From positions 378,284,137-378,348,136 of the forward strand of contig JASDDO010000006.1 in NCBI GenBank assembly GCA_030015575.1: a DNA stretch of 64,000 nucleotides, written 5' to 3'. The position numbers and the translations under genes are program-made. The notes beneath the pieces were generated by a model, which worked only from the letters and a program-made list of their open reading frames with translations, searched no databases and was not told where the DNA came from. Of this stretch, positions 44,137 through 55,304 are shown in pieces. Numbering within the stretch: the first letter of the stretch is position 1; each line of letters opens with the position of its first letter. The stretch comes from Agapanthus africanus (Eukaryota > Streptophyta > Magnoliopsida > Asparagales > Amaryllidaceae).

Positions 44137-46353
44137 TGTAGGGTTACTAGGCACTCTAATAAGGTTCTATAAGGCATCAACCATGCCCGTTTAAAATTTT
44201 AGCCGTGCCGAATAACCCTAAATAAGATCTTTGCTAGATAATTAGGGTTTCACATACAAGTAAAAGATATTTACTACTAAGTGAATACGAAATACAACCT
44301 TTGTAGATCGATCCTTCACTTCTAAAGCTCCTTGTCGTAGTCCCTTCACTGCGATCATGGTTCTCCTGGGCTCTTGCATGGCTTCACGAGGCGAAAGATG
44401 CGTCCTTGCTTGATGTCTTCGAGGCCGAAGATGATCTACGTCGAGAGAATACCGACTCAAGCTACTACTTCACTAACTAGAGAATTAGTGAAGCAAACAC
44501 CCTAAACTAAAGTGCTAGTCTAGTTGAGGATGGAGAAATAGGAAGTGGGTTCTCTTTAGAATTTTATTTCTCACAATGTTTCACTCTCTTTTTAAAACCC
44601 TAGCAAGCTTTTCTTTTGCTCAAAGAAGAAGAAGAAGATGAACAAAAGAAAAGATGAAGATAATGATCAAGTGAGTGAGCTAACCATGGTGAGTGAGTAT
44701 CATATACTAACTCATGTAGAGACATTACCATGGCTAATCCTAAATGGTTAGGTTAATAAAAATCTAAAGTAAAACAAACTTAGTGGACTTTGTCAAAGCA
44801 TCCACAAGCTTCTACAAGCTTCATGCTTGTGACAAAAGCTCCACTAATTTGTAATTACCTTATATAATTATCAACCACCATTTAAAATAGAATGGTGTAT
44901 GCCTTGCACACCCATGTATGATGTATCATCAACCATGATACAAAAAGAAAACACATTTTAATATATATCACATATATATTAAAGTTGTGCACATGTGAGA
45001 AAAATCCTTAAGTGAACAAGTGTTAGTTAATGTAAACTAGTATATCTAATATACAATTATACACTAAATTATTAAATCAACACTTGACTTAATAATCCGG
45101 TCATATCTCATATAACCTACTAACATCCATTGTATCGACTTATCGAAACAACACTTGATTCAATAACCCGGCTATATCATATATAACTGACCGATACAAA
45201 AAGACGCGAGAATAGAATACGGTATCACATACACGTATTATTCTCGGTCCCGCACATATCACATACATGCTCCTATTTCGTTTTGCCTGAGCCAGTAAAA
45301 CCTCTATGTAGGACTCTAAAGACTCGTCAATACGCCGCAGTAGGTGATGATCACATCAAGCACCCACAAGCCGTCAGCGGTACTAGCTGGACGTAACGGC
45401 TACCCGGGTATTGAGTGATCAGAAGATCAGCAAGCAAGCCCGCTCCAACTCCTGTAAAAGCCTGCCGGTAACACTTCCCGTACAGTCCGGTCTTCTCGTC
45501 AGATATGTCGCATATCAAGTCTAGGGGTGGTAAACGTCAGACCCCAATAACCGATAAGTCGTGCCGATGTGAGGCTCATAACGGATCAAGAAACTACTGG
45601 TAACACTTACCAGTAAATCTCTAAATCAGCCCTGGCCAGGGACTTCCCTGTTATGGCCAATCGAGCACAGCGCAACATCAACCCCCAATACTGGGAGAGA
45701 CGAAACCCCTCCTATCGCTCATTGCCTCATGTGACTCGGGACTGTACCCAAAAACCACCGTTTTGCACGCCCTCTTGGACGTGGTAAGGTGGAAATCAAA
45801 GCACAGTAGGAATCACACAAGACTCTATGACGATCTCGGGTCTACAAACTAACATGCACAAGTGTCACCAGAGAACTACCATCTGACGTGAGGTATAATA
45901 CCATCTGGGAGTTCTCGGCCAGTCCGTCCAGTGTACCCAGTCTCCACTGAGCACCCTATACCATCTCTGATGTCAAACACCAATGGATATGGGATCATCC
46001 ATCGCCCATCTCATGGGTCGAGACGCGTATACGCTAGTCTACTCTGGTATATCGATGTCCTGTCTCGATACACCAACGACTAGGAACATTAAAGGATGTA
46101 CTTATGGACTACTCTGTCCCCACTAGTATGATCTGCATCATAGTCCAGGTAATCAAGTACACATCTTAAGGGTTTTACCAACATGTAACTATAAGACAGT
46201 ATCAAGAGACAAGTATACATGTTAAGATAAAGAGCAACCAGATAGCATACTATCATATCGAGCAAGAAAGTCCTCTCTATATATGTCTAAGCATCCAATA
46301 TAATATACATCATCTGTACAATACTGGCCTCTAAGGCAGACATACAACTAACA
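44137..46353 (-). repeat. copia2 5' LTR
   Basis: 2217 bp, TGTAGGGTTACTAGG to CAACTAACA on the + strand. Related to copia1 and copia3 LTRs along its length, with indels that break the LTR small frame (near 45860-46080). Ten bases separate it from the presumed start of the copia4 LTR. Confidence 0.88.
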
Positions 46354-46363
46354 GTAAGTACAC

Positions 46364-48437
46364 TGTAGCGCCCCGGCTGTCTAATAGACGCCAAATGCGG
46401 AACAAAAACTTTTTGACTGGCGCTATCGTATACTATAACCCGGATCTTCCATTATTGCTAAACTAACAAACTACAAAGTAGGTAAAAATGATATACCGAA
46501 CGATCCGAGTCCTTCGGTCTTCAACCATCATCCCATGCTTTGTTGCGGTTGCTCCGATCTCCTCGATCTCCAGTCTTCTCGTCTAGGTGGCACCACGTCA
46601 ACGGATCTTTAAACCGGCTCCCGCCTCTGAACCGAGACAACTCGATCATCAAGTTTGCCAAAAGAGATGACCAAGATTGATGTAGAGAATGAGTAGAACA
46701 CTTTGTCTCGTTACATCCAAAACTATGGACGAACGGTTAATGAAGTTACCTTTTGGAATCGGGTAAATGAGAAATCTAGCTATCTAATTTCTATGAATCC
46801 AAAACTATATCTTTTTCCAAATCAACAACCATCCTTCTTCACAATGAAGGGCCGGCCACTTAAGATGAGGGGGGAGGTGAGTGTAGGAGAGGGGAAGGTG
46901 ACCACAACAATAAATGAGTGAGAATGAGTCATTATCCACCTTGCATTATCATTAATAAACTAATGAATCATCTAACCTAGTCATGCTATCATTAAATGAA
47001 CAATTAATGCAACTAATGAATCAAGAACAACTCACTAACCTAGTCACCACTTCTAGAACCTTCCACACTCATCAAGAAAAGATAAATCCGTATTTAACCG
47101 AATGTTAAAGCGGGTGATAGAAAACTGGAAACTGGCAACTTCTAAAAGCGATCCCGAAACGAATTTCAGGATAACCCCGTAACAGTATAAACATACCCGC
47201 ATTTGTATTACGACCGAATACAAATGCAACTGAGACAAAGATATTATATCTACACAGTATAATACTCGGATCCGGCTTAAACCAAAGCCCACCAGTATTA
47301 TCTGCCCGAAATATGACACGTGCGTAAACGCACGTGCATTTTCCGAACCCTGCCATAAAAACCATACGGCCTCTACAACGTTTCGCCCGAACTTGGAAAA
47401 CTGTCTGTGGGGAACTCTAATGACTCATCAACACACTGGCACTAGGTATAATCACTAGCACGTCAGAGGTACTAGATGTCCGTAACGGTTGCCTATGTAT
47501 TGATCGGAAGGGAAGCTGACGAGCGAACTCATCCAGAAACCCTACTGAGCCTGACAGTGACAATATCCGTACAGTCCGGTCTGTTCGTCTAAGAGTATCG
47601 CATATCGAGTTTAGGGGGGTGGATAAAGTCAGACCCCTAATAACGCGATAATTCGTGTCGGTATGAAGCCCATCACCTCTTGAGAAACTACTGATCCAAA
47701 TCAGTAATTCTCTACTATCCCGGCCGAAGATTTCTAGTGATGGCCACCCGGGCACTGTGCGACATCAACCCCCAATACCGGGAGAGACGAATCCCCGACG
47801 ATCCGCTCACTGCCTCCATGTGGCTCGGGACTGTACCCAACTAAAACCTGTTTGCATGACTCCTTTGAGCGTGGTAGGGTAGTAATCAAAGCACAGTGGG
47901 AACTCACACGAGACAAATGACGATCTCAGGTCGACAAACTAACATGTACACATGTCACCAGGGAACTGCTATCTGACGATATGTATAATTCCAACTAGCA
48001 TGTTCCCGGCGAGTCATGTCCGGTGTACTCATAACCCAATGAGCACCTGTATACATCTTAGGTGAACCAACTGACACCAATGGCTTGTGAGACCGGCCAC
48101 CGCCCCTCGTCGGGGTCTTGACTGTATACACTAGTCTACTCTAAAGTATCGATGCCTTGTCTCGAAACTCCCTCGACTAGGGACACTTTAAGGATGTGCT
48201 TATAGACCCAGCTCCTACGTATACGATCGCCATCATACTGCTGGCAGTCAAGCAAGAATCCTATGGGCTCTATCATCATGCAATAGTGAACTAAAGCATG
48301 TATATGATGATAAAGACAAACCAGATAGCATACTATCATCTCGAGCAAGATTGTCATATCGGTATAGGTCCTCTCTCAATCATTGCAATCACGTACCTGC
48401 GATCCAATAATTGACTTTGAGGGCACTATATCCAACA
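46364..48437 (-). repeat. copia4 3' LTR, diverged
   Basis: The right end is clear: TATCCAACA followed by the polypurine complement ATCTCCCACTTGCAC. From about 47390 the sequence aligns with the copia1-3 LTRs (CCCAATACCGGGAGAGACGA, GACGATCTCAGGTCGACA) at perhaps 70-75%. The left half is barely alignable; the start TGTAGCGCC at 46364 is inferred from the shared TGTAG end and the total length. A 9-bp-arm dyad CACGTGCGTAAACGCACGTG is at 47317-47336. Confidence 0.6.
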
Positions 48438-50148
48438 ATCTCCCACTTGCACTTAAGGCTAATTATTGCGATGTCGCGTACTCACAGCTCGTGTGATACC
48501 GAACATCCAACTTCTCTACTAATCAGTTTCACAAAGCTTGTTTGTAAAACTATTGTGTTCGAGAAATAGCCTCAGTAAGTGGATCCGCCCTGATGTTTCT
48601 TTCTATGTCTCTCTTATCCCAACTTTGCGGAGAAAACTATCTCCCGAAATCAGTAATACCTGTCTTAGACTATGTCTGGATTTCTGATGGGACCCAGTTC
48701 ACAATTGAACTCTAAATCCAACAAACTTCTTAGACTGTATCGTCTACTGAACTCAATCAGTATACAACGTCATACCTTCCTCAGTATCCGCTTGGACCAC
48801 CTGTCCAAACTACTGCCCCTCGTCAGAGGGAAAACTATAACTCTGATAGTCACTCTGTCATCCAGGTCACCTTGGAAGCCTGGAATGATAACTGTCTCCC
48901 GAAGGAGGCTGCCGTTATCAAATCCCTAGAACATCCACTTATGTTCATAAGCTGCTTCCAAACTTTCTCCAGGATTGGATTGATATATCAACTTATTGCA
49001 TCTAGTGCAAAAACAACATCTGGTGTAGTACTTGACATCTCATGATTGACTCAATTGCCTAAGCAAGTGATATGTCAATCATGTACATCCCTCTCCCCTT
49101 TAGTCTGTAAGACACCTTTAGAGAGAGTGACTCCATCACCTGCAGGTACACCACCATGCCAGGAGTCATCTATTCTAAAATACCATTAGAATACTGTCAA
49201 AGTACCCAGATTGGGAAACTACCCAATTCTAGATCTAAAACCATAGATCTAGAAACCAGAATGTCTGATATTATATCTATATCTTTTGTGGAGAAACAAC
49301 TGTGTAACGACCAAAGTACAACCGATCGCAGTATAGGAATTTTACTTCCTACTCTGTGTATGTTATCCAAATACCAGGACATCACACACTACTACATTCT
49401 CAATAGGTCCATCCCCTATTCTGATGAAGTCAAACCCATGACTGTCACATCAAAAATAGATGATCTTATCTCCGCTATATCTGCTCAAGCCTATAAATAG
49501 ACATAAGCTACTTGCCCACTATGCTTCCGCTGCTCCACTCTGATCACGACAACTCTCTGGCAGAATAATATATACGTACACTTCTAAAGCTAGTTTAGAA
49601 CGACGCTATACTTAACCTCCTGCCGGGTCTCATAGCCTGGAACAACAGTAGTGTCAAGTCCGGGTAAACAAGAACCTTCCTGTCACCGTCCTTGAGGCTA
49701 CCGGAGTACCTTTCGGGTGTCTGAGGTTACCCACCATATCTGCGGAGTGGCTATTGGAATGTCAAACCTGATTGAATATATAGGTCCTATTAAATTTTCC
49801 GTAATCATTTGCGGTTCTGGAATCACTTCCAGTTCTACCATACTCCCACTACTGTTTTCTGAAAAAAAATCCATTTTACTAAAACTGTGGTGAGTCAAGA
49901 ACAATATCACTATTGATCTTCCAGATGGTAGAAAGTCAACCCTCGTCAAAGCCAGGGTCAACCCACAAACTGCTATTACATAAACGTGCCTTGAGTTATC
50001 CAGAGTCTGGTTTTAAGCATAAGCTGGACAACTCACCGTACCTTAATATCGTTAAGATATGAACCATTATATATTCAATATAGAAACTTTGGCACTTATT
50101 TAATTGGAACCAGATTCAAAAAATATGCAGCTATCTCCAGTGCATATC
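48438..50148 (-). pseudogene. copia4 RT to integrase remnant
   Basis: Starts with the polypurine tract (48438-48452). Decayed RT follows (the + strand around 49380-49500 aligns with the copia1 YVDD region), then the linker with GAACTTCCAG-type blocks near 49810-49840, and part of integrase to 50148. Stops and indels are everywhere. Integrase homology is cut by LTR-B and resumes at 51836. Confidence 0.65.
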
Positions 50149-50439
50149 TGTAGGGTGTTTTTCGTCACCCCATTGAGATGGGAATACGCGCGCGCTTGTC
50201 AGGCGTATACTACAGATTCCCCCTGCCCAAGGTAGGCCGGGGGTTTATTGATTGTGGGGATCCGAATCTCCGGCAGCCGCGGACTAAGCTGCCGTTAATT
50301 ACCCCTCGCTTTTGGAGCGAGAGAACCTCCGATTGACGGGTTAAACTGGTCATGCGAACTCAATGTGCAGTGTGCGTGTGTTGCATTTTGAAAGAGGGGT
50401 TTTGGATATATCGGGAGCCACGCAGAGTTTTTACGGGGG

Positions 50440-50545
50440 TCCCGCTACCCGGATAGCGGGCTGGGGGTCAAGGGGGCTAGCAGCCCCTTGCGGGGTGCGG
50501 GGCAGCGCCCCGTTAGAAAAAAAATTTCTAACAGGGACAGTGTCG
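50440..50545. other. Series of GC-rich hairpins in LTR-B
   Basis: Consecutive inverted repeats: CCCGCTACCCGGATAGCGGG, AAGGGGGCTAGCAGCCCCTT, GGGGCAGCGCCCC and GTTAGAAA...TTTCTAAC. In LTR sense direction they lie in the last quarter of the LTR and could structure the transcript end. Confidence 0.6.
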
Positions 50546-50608
50546 TGGTGTATGTGTGTGCACATATGTATGCATATGTGTACATATGTATATATATATG
50601 TATATACA
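50546..50608. repeat. Alternating purine-pyrimidine tract in LTR-B
   Basis: A stretch of TG/CA/TA steps (GTATGTGTGTGCACATATG, then ATATATATATGTATATACAT). This is simple-sequence DNA with Z-DNA-forming character. Confidence 0.6.
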
Positions 50609-50699
50609 TAAAAAACAGAGGGGAAAAAGGCATCCAAAGGATGCGTGGGGGCAGCACCTTGGACGCTGTGCGCCTAGGTGCTGTGCGCTCAGGCGCTAA

Positions 50700-51080
50700 G
50701 GTGCCACGTGTCGGCACGTGGGCGCTCTGCGCTTGAGCACAAGCACGCCACGTGTCGGCATGGGGGAGGCTTGCGCTGGAGCGTGCGCCACATGTCGGCA
50801 CGGGGGCGACTTGCGCCTGAGCGCTAGCGCGCCACGTGTCGGCACGGGGGAGACTTGCGCTCGAGCGCTTGCGCTTGGGCGCAAGCACGCCACGTGTCGG
50901 CACCGAGGCGACTTGCGCTTGAACGCAAGCGCGCCATGTGTTGGCACCGGGGCAACTTGCGCTGGAGCGCAAACGCGCCATGTGTCGGCACGTAGGCGGC
51001 TTGCGCTCAGACGCTTACGCTTAAGCGCAAGCGCACCACGTGTCGGCACGCGGGCGCTCTGCGCTTGAGCGCCGGCGAGA
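50700..51080. repeat. CACGTG tandem array in LTR-B, 8 units
   Basis: Units begin GCCACGTGTCGGCACG at about 50702, 50748, 50787, 50831, 50889, 50933, 50977 and 51037, period 39-60 bp (mostly 44). Each then has a palindromic GCGCTTGAGCGCAAGCGC-type block. The long opposite frames over this array (up to 178 codons) are repeat by-products. Confidence 0.85.
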
Positions 51081-51138
51081 AAAGGAGGCTTTTAGCCTAA
51101 GAAACAGAAGTTATGCTTCAGAAAGGAAATATTTGTTG

Positions 51139-51180
<42 letters not shown>
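51139..51180. repeat. (TA)n microsatellite
   Basis: About 21 uninterrupted TA repeats. Confidence 0.95.
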
Positions 51181-51183
<3 letters not shown>

Positions 51184-51830
51184 ATGGAGTTAAAACTCCT
51201 AGGATGTTTTGAAGCTGATGAAGGGGGTTCTTCTTCTTCCTCCTGTTGTTTGGCCGGATCTTGAAGATCAAGAAGTAGGAGATTTTAAAAATCACTCCTT
51301 TTTGAGATCTGATGGGAGATCTGAGTTCCTCTTTGTGGTTTTGTGGTGGAAAACTACTTAGTTTTGGAAGAGAAAGAGTAAAACTCTTGATTTAATTCAA
51401 AAGAAATGAGAAGGTTTAGAACCTTGGAGAAGGAGCAGGAGGCACAAAGAACCCTAGTTTTTGGGGGAATGAAAAGTGTATATTTTATTCATCATCATTT
51501 TGCCTTATATAGGCTTACATATTTACATATAGCCCCTTGGGTTTTACAAAAATGGCATTTTGCCCATCCCATGGCTCATGTGCCATTTCAGTTTTGCACA
51601 TAAGCCATGGGCTTATAAAATATTGGCTTTATGCCCATTTTGCATACATTCATATATAAAAAAAATTACATAAAAATTATTTATTACATAATTTTGTTGT
51701 TGGCACGGGAAGGCTGGCCACGGGCTCAACTTGGGCATGGGCTCGCTTGACTTGGGCTTGGGCCCACCTAGCTTGAGGGTTGACCTTGACTTTGACTCGG
51801 TCAACATGGGTGTAAATTTTTACCCCAACA

Positions 51831-52093
51831 ATATCAACTTAATGGAGAGAAGCTAATCAGCATTTCTCAACTTAGGAATCCATCCAATTATGAGTAACCT
51901 GAAAGAGAAACAAGTTTCTCAAAACTGTTACTATCAACTGAATACCAATCACAAGAATCTACATCTTCGATTTCTTTGAAGAATCCCGATACTTGTGACA
52001 CCTGGTTCTCTACTTTATTCCTATACCCATAACTTCTCAAAACTTAGACATTGTATTTCTACGAAACACTTATCTAAAAACTAGAGAAGTTAC
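51831..52093 (-). pseudogene. copia4 integrase remnant, continued
   Basis: After the ATATC duplication the DNA aligns with copia2 integrase, for example GGTTCTC-ACTT and AACTTCTCAAAA-type blocks corresponding to 40440-40570. It is cut at 52093 by the copia3 LTR. The rest of copia4 should lie beyond the right edge of the window. Confidence 0.55.
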
Positions 52094-53159
52094 TGTAGGG
52101 TTTCTAGGCATATTAATGAGGTCTCACAAGGCATCAACCATGCCAATTTCAAATTTTACAAGTACCGAGAAACCCTAATACGGATCGTTAACTAGATTTT
52201 AGGCGAAACAATGAAACTAGTTAACAACTTAACTAAAAGAACGGAAATACAACCTTTGTAGATCCGGTCCTCCACCTCCATAGCTCCATGATGAAGTGTC
52301 CTCGCTGTCCAAATAGAATCCCGGGCTCTAGTGTCGGTTTCATCGGAGAAATGGGCGGGTTTGGTCGTCGGCTTCGATACCGAAGATGATCTACGTCGAG
52401 GCAACACTAGATCAAGCTCCAACTTCACCAAGTCAAGAAACTTATGAAGAAAACACCCTATACTACTTGGAAAGAGGTAGAGGATGAAGAAATAGGAAGT
52501 GGGTTCACTTTAGAATTGGATTTCTCACTCTTTTCATCAAATCACCATTGATGAAAGCAAGGTTTTCTTCTTGAAGAAGAAGAAGAAGAAGAAGAAGATA
52601 ATATGATAAGTTTTTTTTTCCAAAAAGAATAATAAAATGAATACTTATCATAAACCAACCATGGTTAGGTGTAGAGAATTGACTAAGGTTAGATGAATGG
52701 TTAGGGTTTTGGAGATGAAGACAAAATGGTCACTTAAGTCAAAGTTGCATGAAGCTTCAAGAAGCTTCATGTATGAAAGCAACCATTATGTTTTCATTTC
52801 TCTTTTCTTTTTATCCAAAATAAATAGATAAAGGAATGAATAAATAAATAAAAACCCTAACCATTTACATAACCAAGGTTTAATTCTTTACACAAACCCT
52901 AGCAATTATGTATCATCAAACATGATACAATCAAGTGCACAAAAGTATATCACATATACAACTTGTGTACATCAAGTGAGAAAATCCATTTAAAATGAAC
53001 CTATACTAGTTAATGCAAAGTAATATATCAAATATATAATTATACATTAAATCATTAAATCAACACTTGATTTAACGATCCGGTCATATCGCATATAATC
53101 GACTAATATCCAATGTATCGGTGTTTCCTGATTTAAAATCAGGAAAGCTTCTGGGAAAA

Positions 53160-53625
53160 GCTTCAAAAATGGGTCACGTGTTGGCACGTGACACCTAAAA
53201 GGCATCATCAAGTCAAGTTCGGTTTCCTGACTACGCTGAAGAAAATAGGCTTCAGAAAGAGTCACGTGCTCCCACGTGACCAGGGTCACGTGGCGACACG
53301 TGACATTTAAATCCAAGCGTCAAAGGCACACAAGTTCTCTGATCAAGTCAAGAAAAAGGCTTCAGAAGAGGTCACGTGCTTCCACGTGACCAGGGTCACG
53401 TGTTGGCACGTGACGTTCAAGACAGCAGACTCGTTCTCCAGATGAACCAAGGAAAGAGAGTTCAAACAAGGGTCACGTGCTCACACGTGACCAGGAGTCA
53501 CGTGGTGGTACGTGACGCTTAAGCAACGATCAGAAGACAGAGCGCAAAAGAAAGGAAAAGGCTCATGCCAAAGGGGGTCACGTGCTCACACGTGACCATG
53601 GGTCACGTGGTCACACGTGACCGGC
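53160..53625. repeat. GTCACGTG...CACGTGAC array in LTR-A
   Basis: Five repeats spaced about 90-105 bp (near 53173, 53262, 53371, 53471, 53576), most containing two dyads of the form GTCACGTG-N4-6-CACGTGAC. The linker carries GAAAAGGCTTCA-like sequence. CACGTG is the G-box core bound by plant bHLH/bZIP factors. The array ends about 310 bp before the TATA box. Four more such dyads occur at 54676-54880. Confidence 0.85.
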
Positions 53626-53937
53626 TGTCAAAGCCCATTTTGTCAACAGAATTAAATTCTGAAGGAAATTCAAATCTTTCCAAAAGAAAGCAACTATCTG
53701 GAACCAATCAAATTAAAGATTCAGAGGTGATGAAATATCATCTATCTATGGGAAAATCTCGGCTTTGGAAAGATTTCCCCTTTAAATCTAACCAAAATAA
53801 CAAGGGAGAATCTCTGGATTTAAAATCCAATGGTAAATAAAATTCACCTAATAATCCAACGGCCCAAAATGAATAATGAATGCAAATCAAATCTCAATGA
53901 AGATTCGTCAAAAACTGATTGATTCGGCTGCTTCTCC

Positions 53938-53948
53938 TATAAATAGGA
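53938..53948 (+). promoter_or_regulatory. TATA box in LTR-A
   Basis: CTATAAATAGGAGCC followed by an A-rich leader. The best promoter candidate in the element. Confidence 0.6.
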
Positions 53949-54084
53949 GCCAAGAGACACAGAGAAATATATAGATGCGCAGAAAAAAAAAAGAAAAAAG
54001 GAGAAGAGCTTTGATACTTTGAAAAGACTCGGATCTTCTGCAAAAAAAACCCTAGGTAAGAAAGGGAAGGCCTTTTGAAAGAAA

Positions 54085-54631
54085 GAGAATTTAATTCTCA
54101 ACAGAGTTTAACTCTGATAATGTGAAAACAGAAGAACATATTTCTTCTCTCTTTGATAGAGGATCTGCAAAGTGCACATCTCCCCTTAAGGTTGAGAATT
54201 TAATTCTCAATGGGTTGAGATCCTGCCATGCAGATCCAAAACATGGAGAAGGAATACAAGCACGAGAATTTAATTCTCACAGAACTATAGGAATTTAATT
54301 CCTTTAAAATAAAAGTTAGGGCTTGACCCTATATCATGGGAATTTAATTCCTTCAGAACAAAAAAGAAACAGGGTTTAACCCTAATTAAGAACCTAGTTC
54401 TGTTGCAACAGCGGGAATTTAATTCCCTTAATCATAATTTAACAGAGGATGGAAGTTTAAACTCCTTAAAAAAGCTTTGTTAGGGTTTAACCCTATTTGG
54501 TTTTTCACATATATGAGGAATTTAATTCCTACAGAAAATTCAGAGTTAAACTCTATCCCAGAATATAAGTCTTCGAAAGGAAGTAGGAATTTAATTCCTC
54601 TGAAATTTACAGCTCGAGGAATTTAATTCCT
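54085..54631. repeat. Interspersed GAATT-T-AATTC and GGGTT-T-AACCC dyads in LTR-A
   Basis: Thirteen odd-length perfect dyads. AATT type: 54085, 54192 (TTGAGAATTTAATTCTCAA), 54264, 54289, 54348, 54414, 54516, 54585, 54617. AGTT/GGTT type: 54102 (CAGAGTTTAACTCTG), 54372, 54481 (TAGGGTTTAACCCTA), 54542. Arms vary but each keeps symmetry. Confidence 0.85.
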
Positions 54632-54892
54632 GAAAAAAGATTAACAAAGCCTCTAAACAAAATACATAGAGGCAGGGTCACGTGTCATCACGTGACCCCC
54701 CAAGAGATCTACAGAAAGCCCCTTTGAGGCAGCACCCCACGTGACCCACGTGACCCTCGGCAGAAGCTCTAATACATAGGCATTTGAATGCCCATCACGT
54801 GATGGCACGTGACGCTCTGAAAGACACGATAATCTCAGAATAAATAAAGGGAGGGCGCTCTCACGTGCTGCCACGTGACCCCTCTTGCCTTC

Positions 54893-55133
54893 GTGTTTAA
54901 CACTAAATTGAAACTCTCGAACCCAGTGTTAAAACACTGTTGGGCCTTAGTGTTCAACACTAAATAAAAAGCTTCATCTGCAGTGTTCAACACTGATCTG
55001 TTTTAGTGTTTAACACTAATTTGAAAAGCCTTGTTGCTGGTGTTTAACACCAATTATCTCTTAGTGTTAAACACTAACTTGTCAACCCCATTCCCAGTGT
55101 TCAACACTGACTGCTCTGTAGTGTTTAACACTA
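54893..55133. repeat. AGTGTT-N-AACACT dyads in LTR-A, 9 copies
   Basis: Starts at 54893, 54924, 54948, 54981, 55003, 55038, 55061, 55095 and 55119. The centre base is T, C or A (one copy has AA), and outer bases change in pairs (TTAG...CTAA, CAG...CTG, TGG...CCA). Confidence 0.87.
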
Positions 55134-55304
55134 TGCTTTGGCCCAATTGGCCTAAACGGATAGAGGCAAAGCCTCTCCTGATTGGACTTAGCCCAAGATG
55201 GCCATAAGTCCTCAATTGGTGATTAACTGATCCAATGGACTCATAACATAATTAATTCGTCTTGACCCCAAGTTGGGCCAAGGACTATTTAATCCACTCC
55301 GGTT

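Larger units (their letters stand above)
39341..46353 (-). mobile_element. copia2: Ty1/copia element truncated in reverse transcriptase
   Basis: Has a 5' LTR (44137-46353), primer site, 2.6-kb leader, protease and integrase, and the start of RT. The sequence then stops matching copia DNA at about 39340, so the rest of RT, RNase H and the 3' LTR are gone. It belongs to the same family as copia1 and copia3 but has the best-preserved coding region. Protease to RT is one frame with a single stop. Confidence 0.87.
50149..51830 (-). mobile_element. LTR-B: solo LTR of 1682 bp inserted in copia4
   Basis: Bounded by TGTAGGGTGTTTT on the left and TACCCCAACA on the right, with a perfect 5-bp duplication ATATC (50144-50148 and 51831-51835). 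copia4 integrase homology continues across it. No coding sequence. On the - strand it has a TATA box (CTATATAAGG near 51506-51515), so that strand is the sense strand. Then come a (TA)n tract, eight CACGTG-containing tandem units, and a series of hairpins. Consistent with a solo LTR left by LTR-LTR recombination, of copia (possibly SIRE-like) type. Confidence 0.82.

Noticed and set aside
50445-51068. Overlapping opposite-strand open frames of 116-178 codons with repeated CxAxAQ/PTRGA-like peptides
   Set aside because: They are by-products of the GC-rich tandem array in LTR-B, open on several frames at once, with no start context or homologous family.
53160-55133. CRISPR-like appearance of regularly spaced palindromic repeats
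   Set aside because: The context is a plant LTR; repeats vary in sequence and spacing, spacers are not unique elements, and no cas gene exists.
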